NCBI GenBank assembly: GCA_049521495.1
Contig: JBEKOT010000029.1
Span: 1-20,850 of the forward strand
Length of the DNA: 20,850 bases
Source of the DNA: CAWEPK01 sp049521495
GTDB taxonomy: Bacteria > Desulfobacterota > Syntrophorhabdia > Syntrophorhabdales > WCHB1-27
Direction of reading: 5' to 3'
Under the pieces are notes generated by a model that saw nothing but the letters and a program-made list of their open reading frames with translations, did no database searches and had not been told where the DNA came from. The position numbers and the translations under genes were made by a program. Below, in pieces: positions 6,560 through 13,342 of this stretch; within the stretch, counting starts at the first letter, position 1, and every line of letters begins with the position of its first letter.

Positions 6560-7704
6560 AAGAGGCCGAAAGGGAAAACAAAAAAGGGTCCCTAGCGATC
6601 TCTATGGGGGAGAAAGGGGAGGCGCGACTCAGTTTTGGCGGCCGCCTGTGCCTCGGCGATCTTAAAGCGATGAAAGAGAGGGTGGACGCCCTTTTCGCCG
6701 CCGGGCCCAAGAGCCTCACCGTCGATCTTGGGGGACTGGAAAAAGCGGACAGCGCAGGGGGTCTCCTTCTCCTCGAGACGGAGGAGGAGGCCCGGAGGCG
6801 CTCCACACCCTTCGAGTTCCTCAATATGCCGCCGGGCGTCCGGGGTATAATCGACCTTCTCGACCGGAAAGCCATTAAGGCAAGAGCTGAGGTAAGGCCC
6901 GCCAGGTCCGAGGGCTTCTTCCAGGCGGTGGGGGTGACGAGCCTCGGTTTTTTCGACGATATAGGCCAGTCCCTCACCTTCGGGGGGACCCTCCTTTCCG
7001 AGATCGTGCTTTCCATCATGCACCCTTCCTCCGTGAGATGGAAGGACGTGATAGTCTACATGAAAAAGGTGGGGGTCGACGGTATTCCCATATTGGCCCT
7101 CATCAGTTTCCTGATGGGCCTGATCATCGCCTTCATGTCTTCGCTGCAGCTCAAACAATTCGGGGCGAACATGTACGTTGCCTCCCTGGTGGCCATAGCC
7201 ATGGTAAGGGAGCTGGGGCCGATCATCACGGCCATACTGGTGGCCGGCAGGTCCGGTTCCGCCTTCGCCGCCGAGATAGGGACGATGGTGGTGAACGAAG
7301 AGGTGGACGCCCTGACGACCATGGGCTTCAACCCCATCAGGTTCCTCGCGGTCCCCAAGGTTTTTGCCGCCGTCCTCACGGTGCCCCTCCTCACGTTCTT
7401 TTCCGACCTTTTTGCCATCCTAGGCGGCATGACAGTCGGCATACTGGGCCTCGACCTCACCTTCCACACCTATACCGAGCTTACCTCATGGGCGCTTACC
7501 GTGACCGACTTGATGAACGGCGTGATCAAGTCTATCGTATTTGCTATCCTCATTGCCGGGATCGGATGCCAGAGGGGGTTCAGCGTCCGGGGAGGGGCCC
7601 AGGCAGTGGGCAATGCCACTACTTCGGCAGTCGTATCCGGCCTCTTCCTCATCATCGTGGCCGACTCGACCTTTGCCGTTATCTTCAACTACGTGAGTTG
7701 GTGA
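6556..7704 (+). CDS. mlaE: MlaE-family lipid transport permease with N-terminal STAS domain (MlaB-MlaE fusion)
   Basis: This 382-residue protein has two parts. Residues 1-105 form a STAS domain with VDLGGLEKADSAGGLLL, the anti-sigma-antagonist-like signature that MlaB carries as a separate protein in E. coli. Residues about 130-382 form the MlaE permease, with VRELGPIITAILVAGRSGSA, an AEIGTMVVNEEVDAL loop and several membrane segments. In the Mla system MlaE is the inner-membrane channel that moves phospholipid between the inner membrane and the MCE ring, powered by MlaF. The ATG overlaps the stop of the 64-aa gene. MlaF begins three bases after its stop. The fusion is known in several Gram-negative groups. 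Confidence 0.92.
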   Translation: MKEAERENKKGSLAISMGEKGEARLSFGGRLCLGDLKAMKERVDALFAAGPKSLTVDLGGLEKADSAGGLLLLETEEEARRRSTPFEFLNMPPGVRGIIDLLDRKAIKARAEVRPARSEGFFQAVGVTSLGFFDDIGQSLTFGGTLLSEIVLSIMHPSSVRWKDVIVYMKKVGVDGIPILALISFLMGLIIAFMSSLQLKQFGANMYVASLVAIAMVRELGPIITAILVAGRSGSAFAAEIGTMVVNEEVDALTTMGFNPIRFLAVPKVFAAVLTVPLLTFFSDLFAILGGMTVGILGLDLTFHTYTELTSWALTVTDLMNGVIKSIVFAILIAGIGCQRGFSVRGGAQAVGNATTSAVVSGLFLIIVADSTFAVIFNYVSW

Positions 7705-7707
7705 AGC

Positions 7708-8496
7708 ATGGACGAAAGGGCGGAGCGGGTGATAATGGTGGAGGGCCTTTCCGTCCGGTACGATGATGAGGTCATCCTGGACGACGTGAGCTTCGAGGTG
7801 CGCCGGGGCGAGATCGTAATCATCGCCGGGGCGAGCGGCTCGGGCAAATCGACGCTGCTCAGACACATGATAGGCCTTGCCAGACCGTATTCGGGCAGGG
7901 TGCTGATAGACGGCATCGATATAACGAGCGCCTCCGAGGCGGAACTGAGGGAAGTCAGGAAGGGCATAGGAATGCTCTTTCAGTCGAGCGGCCTTCTCGG
8001 TTCTATGACGCTGGCTGAGAATATCGACCTGCCCCTGTCCGAGTTCACGGATCTTCCTGTACCGATCCGCGAGACTATAGTGCGGGTAAAGCTCGCCATG
8101 GTAGGACTCTCGGGCTATGAGGGCCATCTGCCCAGCGAGCTTTCGGGCGGGATGAGGAAAAGGGCGGGGATAGCGAGGGCGATGGCCCTCGATCCGGACA
8201 TGCTCTTTCTGGATGAGCCCTTCGCCGGCCTCGACCCCGTTACCTCGGCCGGCCTCGAGCTCCTCGTGAAAAGGATAAACCAGGGCATGGGGACTACCAT
8301 GGTTATCGTAAGCCACGAGCTTGAGGCCATCTTCCGCCTGGCTCAAAGAATGGTGATGCTGGACAAAGGCAAAAAAGGTATAATTGCTGAAGGCGATCCG
8401 AAGGTTCTGAAGGAGAATCCGCCGAGCCCGCAGGTGAGGCATTTTTTTAACCGTGAGATCGAAGAAAAGAACGAAGGGGAGGATCACGGGGTTTAG
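7708..8496 (+). CDS. mlaF: MlaF, ATP-binding subunit of the MCE lipid transporter
   Basis: This 262-residue ABC ATPase has all active elements: Walker A GASGSGKST (41-49), Q-loop FQSSGLLGSM (91-100), signature LSGGM (145-149), Walker B MLFLDEP (165-171) with Glu170, and switch His203. The SGGMRKRAGIARA form and the LLGSMTLAENI stretch after the Q-loop are typical of MlaF. It is cytoplasmic and binds MlaE. The start lies three bases past the mlaE stop with no strong ribosome site, suggesting coupling. The C-terminal tail (HFFNREIEEKNEGEDHGV) is acidic and matches the position of the MlaF tail that contacts partner subunits. The mlaD ATG follows its stop directly. Confidence 0.94.
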   Translation: MDERAERVIMVEGLSVRYDDEVILDDVSFEVRRGEIVIIAGASGSGKSTLLRHMIGLARPYSGRVLIDGIDITSASEAELREVRKGIGMLFQSSGLLGSMTLAENIDLPLSEFTDLPVPIRETIVRVKLAMVGLSGYEGHLPSELSGGMRKRAGIARAMALDPDMLFLDEPFAGLDPVTSAGLELLVKRINQGMGTTMVIVSHELEAIFRLAQRMVMLDKGKKGIIAEGDPKVLKENPPSPQVRHFFNREIEEKNEGEDHGV

Positions 8497-9414
8497 ATGG
8501 GGCAGCGAAGGCTATATTTTCTTGTAGGGCTGTTCGTCACCATCGGCGTGCTCCTGGGGGCGGCGGCCGTCATATGGCTGGGCGCCTCCAAGTATTTTCA
8601 GAAAGGGTTGATGTACGCGACGTACTTTGACGAGTCGGTCCAGGGGCTTCAGGCGGATTCGATAGTCAAGTTCAGGGGTGTCGATATCGGGACCGTCCGA
8701 AAGATAGGGGTTGCGCCGGACCAGCGGCTCGTCGAGGTCGTCATGAAGTTAGACGTGAAGGATTTCAACGTGAGCGGGGTGGTGGCGAAGCTTACGATGG
8801 CCGGCATAACAGGCATAGTTTACGTGGAGCTGGACCGGAAGAAGCCCGGCGAGCCGAGTCTGACGCCGACCGCCTTTCGGCCGCCATATCCGGTCATACC
8901 CTCAGCCCCTTCGGACATAAAGCAGATCGAAAGCGCCATCAACGAAGTGATGAAGCGCATAAGCGCGGTCGATTTCACCGCACTATCGAACCAGATTATG
9001 AGGGCTGCCGGGTCGATCGACAGTCTCGTGAACAGTAAAGAGACGAGGCGCATCGTGGTGAACGCGGACGCAGCATCGAGCAGGCTCGCGGCTGCAGCAG
9101 AGAAGATAGACAACTTCCTTGCCGGCGGATCGGCGCAAGGGGTCGTCGCGAGCGCCAGAGAGGCCGTCGACGAGGCCAGGTCAGTGATAGCCCAGGTGCG
9201 GGCCGAAGTGAAGCGGGCGAACGTGGGAGAGACGACGGCCAGGGTCGACCGGCTCGTGGAAGGCGCCTCCGGAAGGGTGGAATCCGCCCTTGCGGAAGTG
9301 GAGCTTACCGCCGAGACCCTCCGCCGGACCGCAGAGTCCGTCGAAGACCTTGCCGACCGGCTTAGAGCCGACCCTTCGGCTTTAATCTTCAGCCGCCCTC
9401 CCAAAGGAGAATAG
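8497..9414 (+). CDS. mlaD: MlaD-like MCE domain protein
   Basis: This 305-residue protein has one N-terminal membrane helix (about 7-28, LYFLVGLFVTIGVLLGAAAV) and an MCE domain at about 39-114 (FRGVDIGTVRKI, then TGIVYVELD). A long helical, Ala/Val/Arg-rich tail follows (about 150-290), predicted coiled-coil, and it ends in PSALIFSRPPKGE, a common terminal motif in this family. MCE proteins form a hexameric ring in the periplasm that carries lipid. E. coli MlaD is about 180 residues; this one has the longer tail common in deltaproteobacterial MCE proteins, which could extend the ring towards the outer membrane. Translation starts at the base after the mlaF stop. Confidence 0.92.
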   Translation: MGQRRLYFLVGLFVTIGVLLGAAAVIWLGASKYFQKGLMYATYFDESVQGLQADSIVKFRGVDIGTVRKIGVAPDQRLVEVVMKLDVKDFNVSGVVAKLTMAGITGIVYVELDRKKPGEPSLTPTAFRPPYPVIPSAPSDIKQIESAINEVMKRISAVDFTALSNQIMRAAGSIDSLVNSKETRRIVVNADAASSRLAAAAEKIDNFLAGGSAQGVVASAREAVDEARSVIAQVRAEVKRANVGETTARVDRLVEGASGRVESALAEVELTAETLRRTAESVEDLADRLRADPSALIFSRPPKGE

Positions 9415-9420
9415 TTACCC

Positions 9421-10062
9421 ATGAAGGCCGCCATCACATCCGTCCTCGTATCCCTGGCTTTTCTCTTTCTTCTCGCCGGCTGTTTTCCCGGGAACAGGGC
9501 CCCCTATAAAATCGACTTTTACACGCTCGACTATCCGCCTCCCGTCTTGAGGGGTGCCCCCCTCGACCAGGTGGTGAGGATGAACAGGTTCTCCGTCGCG
9601 CAGGTTTACAACAGCACGGCCATGGTCTACAAGCCGGAAGAGTACAAGCTGGCCGTTTACCAATACCACAAATGGAGGGTAACCCCCGGGGATCTGGTAA
9701 CCGACTACCTTGCCCGCGATTTCCGGTCTTCGGGCTTCTTCAAGGCTGTGTTTACCGGTCGGCAGCGGGAAGGCGCGCGGTTCGAGGTCGAAGGAGCGGT
9801 CGAAGAATTCCTCGAATCCAGGGAGGCTGACGGATGGAAGGCTGTCCTCGCCCTCGAAGTGGCCCTTCTCGACCGGAGCGAGCCTTCCGTCGACGCAAGG
9901 GTCGTCTTTCAGAGGCGGTACAAGGCTGAAGAACCTCTTGCGGATCAGGCGCCGGCCGCCTTTGCCAGGGGCATGAGCGCATGCCTTGCACGGGTTTCCT
10001 CGGAAGTGATCGGCGGTGTTGCAGCGGCAATCGCCGAGCGGTCTCCCGGACCCTCGCGATAG
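9421..10062 (+). CDS. ABC-type transport auxiliary lipoprotein (PqiC/ABC_trans_aux-like)
   Basis: This 213-residue protein has a lipoprotein signal with the lipobox LAGC, so Cys21 is the expected lipidated residue. The following DFYTLDYPPP, and later KWRVTPGDLVTDYLARDFRS, match the auxiliary lipoprotein family found with MCE systems. It is expected in the periplasm, anchored in the inner or outer membrane, and probably linking the MCE ring to the outer membrane. AAAGGAGA (9403-9410) supports the ATG. It is the last gene of the operon; no MlaA or MlaC gene is in this window, so the lipoprotein may serve in place of the soluble MlaC shuttle. Confidence 0.88.
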   Translation: MKAAITSVLVSLAFLFLLAGCFPGNRAPYKIDFYTLDYPPPVLRGAPLDQVVRMNRFSVAQVYNSTAMVYKPEEYKLAVYQYHKWRVTPGDLVTDYLARDFRSSGFFKAVFTGRQREGARFEVEGAVEEFLESREADGWKAVLALEVALLDRSEPSVDARVVFQRRYKAEEPLADQAPAAFARGMSACLARVSSEVIGGVAAAIAERSPGPSR

Positions 10063-10096
10063 GAGGTGCCTGCGACAAAAGCCACTGCCGTTGGGG

Positions 10097-10118
10097 GCCT
10101 TTGAGGCTTTAAATTTTT
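10097..10118 (+). terminator. weak terminator candidate after the mla operon
   Basis: GCCT (10097-10100) pairs with AGGC (10104-10107), followed by TTTAAATTTTT (10108-10118). The stem is short. AAAGCC further upstream could pair with GGCTTT as an alternative. Confidence 0.35.
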
Positions 10119-10120
10119 CC

Positions 10121-10155
10121 TTGACGTCCCGCGGGTATTCATATAATGATATAAT
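10121..10155 (+). promoter_or_regulatory. promoter of the cstA operon with extended -10
   Basis: TGATATAAT (10147-10155) is a perfect extended -10 element. A second TATAAT lies at 10142-10147, spaced 15 bases from TTGACG (10121-10126). Either or both could direct transcription. The leader to the cstA start would be about 90 bases and contains a hairpin. Confidence 0.65.
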
Positions 10156-10199
10156 GTTCAACGGTCTCTGGCACATAGCCGCATCGACAAGGGTTTGAA

Positions 10200-10220
10200 G
10201 GGGAAGGCGAACCTTTCCCC
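10200..10220 (+). other. leader hairpin upstream of cstA
   Basis: GGGGAAGG (10200-10207) pairs with CCTTTCCCC (10212-10220) with one bulge, around a CGAA loop. It lies between the promoter and the ribosome site GGGAGGAG (10238-10245). It could stabilise the transcript or influence translation. Confidence 0.4.
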
Positions 10221-10249
10221 GCACCTATTTCGGCGACGGGAGGAGAGAT

Positions 10250-11941
10250 ATGAACGCAGTGCTAGTTCTTGTATTGGGTTTCATCGTCTTCTTCATCGGT
10301 TATCGCTGGTACGCCCGTTACATCGATAAGAACGTGATGAAGGCGGACGCGAAGAAGGCGACCCCCGCCAAGATGTACATGGACGGGGTGGAGTTCATGC
10401 CGACGAGCAAGAACGTGCTCTTCGGCTACCAGTTCAAGTCGATCGCCGGAGCCGCGCCGATCATCGGTCCCATCATTGCCATCCAGTGGGGCTGGCTGCC
10501 GGCTCTGCTATGGATACTGGGCGGCGCCCTGTTCATCGGCTGGGTCCAGGACTATTCGAGCGCCATGATTTCCATGCGCAACGAGGGGGCTTCCTTCGGC
10601 GCCCTGAGCCATCGACTCATCTCGCCTAGGGCGAGGATAATCCTGCTCTCCTTCATCTACTTTTACCTGCTCCTGATTGCGGGGGCCTTCGGCAACGTCG
10701 TAGTAAGCACGGCCGTCTCCCTGAAGGCAGCGCCCATGGCGTGGCTTTTCCTGACGATCGGAGGGGTCATCGCCGGACAGATGATTTACAGGTGGAAGAA
10801 GGACATCATCCTCACGACTGTGGTTTGCGTGATCATAGCCCTCATCGGCATCTTTCTGGGCACCGTGGCGCCTTCTGACAAGGTCATCGGCGCCGGCCTT
10901 GCGAACAGCAGGCTTCTCTGGGCGCTCGCCGCCTGTGTCTTCTGCTACTTCGCAGCCGTACTGCCGATCTGGAGATTCGCGCTGCCCATCAACTACGTGG
11001 CATCGTACATCGTTTTCCTGGGGCTTTTCTTCGGCATGATAGGCGTTTTCATTCTCCATCCCAATTTTACCCTTCCCGCCGTCTCGTCCTTCACGATAGC
11101 GATCGGCCCCGTCTGGCCGATCATGTTCGTCACCATAGCGTGCGGCGCGATCTCCGGGTGGCACAGCATAGTATCGAGCTCGGGCACGGCGCGCCAGCTG
11201 GAGCACGAGACGGATGCGCGCCCGGTAGGTGCGGGCGTGATGTTCGTAGAGATGATGCTCGCCCTCTTTGCTCTCGTCATAGCCGGCACGATCTACGCCT
11301 CGGGTGCGGAATACAAGGCTGCGGCGGCCCTTGGCCCGGGCCTTATATTTGCGACGGGCGTTTCCAAGTTCCTGGGTGTCCTCGGCATGCCCGCTGCCCT
11401 GGGCAAATCGTACGGAAGCGTAATGATGGTGGTCCTTGCCATTACCATCATGCAGCTCGTAATCCGCTTCATGAGGGTCGCGACGTCGGAGCTCCTGAGC
11501 GACGTGAGCTCGGTCTTCAGGAACCCCCATATAGGCACATTCATCGCGGGAATACTGACCCTCGTCCTCATCATGACCGGGTGGTGGCAGTACCTCTGGA
11601 TACTCTTCGGCGGCGCCAACCAGCTCATGGCTTCCCTTGCGCTCATGCTGGTTACGGCTTGGCTCATGTCTGAGGGCAAGCCGTACGCTTGGTCCTTCTA
11701 TCCGATGATCTTCATGTTCGTGACGACTATAGCCGCCCTTTGCTATACGTCTTACTCCCTCCTTTGGAAAGTCGCATCGGGCGTCGTGAAGGGCGAGGCG
11801 GTCGTCGGCAATACGCTGATGGGTCTCGTGGGTTTCTTCCTTGTTCTCGCTGCCCTCGCTCTCGGCGTGGAAGGTGTCAAGGCCTTCGGCAGGTACCGGG
11901 CCGCCAGGGGAGGACTGAAGGAGAAGCCGGCACAGGCGTAA
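10250..11941 (+). CDS. cstA: CstA-family carbon starvation/pyruvate-type carrier
   Basis: This 563-residue integral membrane protein has many hydrophobic helices. The CstA signature is at about 51-74 (PTSKNVLFGY, SIAGAAPIIGP), followed by IGWVQDYSSAMISMRNEGAS. The family carries pyruvate and, in some reports, peptides across the inner membrane. E. coli CstA is about 700 residues; this shorter form lacks the extra C-terminal portion. At the position where E. coli has FGHHF this protein has FGYQF, so two conserved histidines are lost. GGGAGGAG lies just upstream of the ATG. It is first in an operon with an 89-aa protein and two ArsA-like ATPases, an unusual partnership for a CstA. The substrate is unknown. 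Confidence 0.9.
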   Translation: MNAVLVLVLGFIVFFIGYRWYARYIDKNVMKADAKKATPAKMYMDGVEFMPTSKNVLFGYQFKSIAGAAPIIGPIIAIQWGWLPALLWILGGALFIGWVQDYSSAMISMRNEGASFGALSHRLISPRARIILLSFIYFYLLLIAGAFGNVVVSTAVSLKAAPMAWLFLTIGGVIAGQMIYRWKKDIILTTVVCVIIALIGIFLGTVAPSDKVIGAGLANSRLLWALAACVFCYFAAVLPIWRFALPINYVASYIVFLGLFFGMIGVFILHPNFTLPAVSSFTIAIGPVWPIMFVTIACGAISGWHSIVSSSGTARQLEHETDARPVGAGVMFVEMMLALFALVIAGTIYASGAEYKAAAALGPGLIFATGVSKFLGVLGMPAALGKSYGSVMMVVLAITIMQLVIRFMRVATSELLSDVSSVFRNPHIGTFIAGILTLVLIMTGWWQYLWILFGGANQLMASLALMLVTAWLMSEGKPYAWSFYPMIFMFVTTIAALCYTSYSLLWKVASGVVKGEAVVGNTLMGLVGFFLVLAALALGVEGVKAFGRYRAARGGLKEKPAQA

Positions 11942-11990
11942 AGGTTGTTTTGCCCCCCTTAGGGGCTTATGGACAAAGGAGGCTTCAGCC

Positions 11991-12260
11991 ATGGGCGAAG
12001 GTGGTAAGAAAGGCGGTATATTCGGGGCGATAAAGGAGTTTGTGTACGGCGTGGCCGCCCACGATTCCGCGCGGTTTGCACTCAAGACAAGGGCGAGTAT
12101 GGAGCACCTCTTCATTCTCATAACCATGGGCGATATGCTCGGCGTGCCCATCCTCCCGCCCTACTACTCCCTGAGGCTGCTGCCGTACGTGGTCCCCCAG
12201 ATTGCAACCTGGAAAAGGAGAATGTTGAGGGAGAAGGACCTGACAGACGGTCTGGCATAA
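11991..12260 (+). CDS. 89-aa small protein between cstA and ArsA-like ATPases (cory-CC-star-like without the CC end)
   Basis: This 89-residue protein has a basic Gly-rich start, a central hydrophobic stretch (LFILITMGDMLGVPIL) followed by PPYYSLRLLPYVVPQIATW, and a charged end (KRRMLREKDLTDGLA). It resembles, from memory, the small family named cory-CC-star, with a similar Leu-Gly-(Ile/Val)-Pro followed by YY-LxLxP pattern and helix ending. That family name refers to a terminal Cys-Cys, which this protein lacks. The match is not verified. AAAGGAGG (11975-11982) sits eight bases from the ATG. A short GCCCC/GGGGC hairpin (11952-11966) lies between it and cstA. It may bridge the carrier and the ATPases at the membrane, which is inference from gene order. 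Confidence 0.6.
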   Translation: MGEGGKKGGIFGAIKEFVYGVAAHDSARFALKTRASMEHLFILITMGDMLGVPILPPYYSLRLLPYVVPQIATWKRRMLREKDLTDGLA

Positions 12261-12270
12261 GTTTAAGGCA

Positions 12271-12331
12271 GTGTTGAGTGTTGAGTGAAAAGAATCTTTT
12301 AACTCAACACTAAAAACTTAAAACTCAACAC
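12271..12331. repeat. AT-rich palindromic element inside the cstA operon
   Basis: GTGTTGAGT occurs at 12271-12279 and 12278-12286, and its complement ACTCAACAC at 12302-12310 and 12323-12331. The inner copies form a stem of nine pairs, one mismatch, then AAAAG/CTTTT around a three-base loop (12278-12310). The stretch is far more AT-rich than the flanking genes. It ends ten bases before the ribosome site of the first ATPase gene. It resembles a dispersed intergenic palindrome and could also be a processing or attenuation site within the operon. Confidence 0.6.
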
Positions 12332-12340
12332 CGCATTTTT

Positions 12341-12354
12341 GGAGGTGCGCCATT
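12341..12354 (+). promoter_or_regulatory. ribosome binding site that places the start of the first ATPase at ATT
   Basis: GGAGGT (12341-12346) is a near-perfect Shine-Dalgarno. Five bases later ATT (12352-12354) opens a frame that continues into the ATPase. Between the in-frame stop at 12319-12321 and the first ATG at 12400 there is no in-frame ATG, GTG or TTG. Confidence 0.65.
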
Positions 12355-13326
12355 TCTCTTGTAAAGATATTCGAACAGTATCCTAACAGGCGGTACATCA
12401 TGTTCGGCGGGAAAGGGGGGCTCGGAAAGACGACCTTCTCAGCCGCAACCGCGTATTACCTGGCGAAACAGGGTAAGCGGGTCCTCGTTTTTTCGGTGGA
12501 CCCCCAGGCCTCGTTGAGCGACATTTTCCAGAGGGACATTTTCGGCAAGGGTCCGACGGAGATCATACCCAACCTCTATGCTCAGGAAATCGACGCGGAC
12601 AGGAGGATCAAGGAATACCAGCAGGAAATACGGCAGAAGATCATCGATATGTACGGTATGGACCAGATCCCCGAGGAGATAGAAAGCTACATCCAGGCGG
12701 CTGCCGCAGAGCCAGCCATGGAAGAGAGCGCCATTTTCGACGAGGTCGTCGATATCGTCGTCAAGGGCAATTACGATTACTATATCTACGACCTTGTGCC
12801 CCTCGGCCACGCTCTCTATTACCTGAGCATGGCTTCCGTGTACGACGCGTGGATCGGCAAGATCACCGGACTGCGCGAGCAGATGCGGGAGTACGACCAG
12901 GTGGCGGCCGTCATGCGCCGCGAGAAGGAATTGGACGAGGACGCGATACTGAACGAGCTGCTCTACATCAAGGACCGGATCAACAAATCCTCCAGGATCC
13001 TCACCGACAAGGAGAAGACCGCCTTTTTCTTCGTCATAACCGCCGAGCAGATGGTGATCAACGACACGGTAAAGGCCGGCCAGCTCTTTGCGAAGTTCGA
13101 TGTCCCTTTAAGCGGCTACATCATCAACCGGGTGCTCTCCGATTCGCTGAAGGAACAGGACATCCCGGAATACCTGAAGAACAGGCTCATCATGCAGGAC
13201 CACTACCTGGGCGTTATCAACGACACGTTCAAGGGAGAGATCCTGGCATCGGTTCCGGAGATGGAGAGGGACGTGACCGGCCTGCCCATGATAGAAAAGC
13301 TTGCATCGGTCATGTTCCAAGGGTAG
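12352..13326 (+). CDS. ArsA/Get3-like ATPase 1, with rewritten DTAPT motif and probable ATT start
   Basis: This is about 324 residues from ATT. The deviant Walker A is GGKGGLGKTT (19-28). Switch I reads VDPQASLSD, keeping the family aspartate at Asp50. The usual DTAPTGHT reads DLVPLGHA at 147-154, so the Thr-Ala and second Thr are lost. The 16 residues before ATG 12400 (SLVKIFEQYPNRRYI) align with the N-terminus of the next gene (RKFMEDNPRLKYI), which supports the upstream start; ATG 12400 would leave only three residues before the GGKGG motif. Cytoplasmic members dimerise and energise or gate membrane partners, as ArsA does for ArsB. It lies between the 89-aa gene and its paralogue. Confidence 0.85.
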   Translation: MSLVKIFEQYPNRRYIMFGGKGGLGKTTFSAATAYYLAKQGKRVLVFSVDPQASLSDIFQRDIFGKGPTEIIPNLYAQEIDADRRIKEYQQEIRQKIIDMYGMDQIPEEIESYIQAAAAEPAMEESAIFDEVVDIVVKGNYDYYIYDLVPLGHALYYLSMASVYDAWIGKITGLREQMREYDQVAAVMRREKELDEDAILNELLYIKDRINKSSRILTDKEKTAFFFVITAEQMVINDTVKAGQLFAKFDVPLSGYIINRVLSDSLKEQDIPEYLKNRLIMQDHYLGVINDTFKGEILASVPEMERDVTGLPMIEKLASVMFQG

Positions 13327-13342
13327 GGGAGGGGAGGAAAAG

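Noticed and set aside
7486..8487. 333-residue minus-strand frame opposite mlaE/mlaF
   Set aside because: It is His/Arg-rich shadow coding across two conserved plus-strand genes.
10508..12151. 547-residue open frame on the minus strand opposite cstA
   Set aside because: Composition is charged and low in hydrophobics as expected of an antisense shadow in GC-rich DNA; it has no ribosome site, and the plus frame is a clear CstA.
13301..13342. 14-residue N-terminal extension of ATPase 2
   Set aside because: It overlaps the end of ATPase 1 without a ribosome site, while GGGAGG fits ATG 13343.
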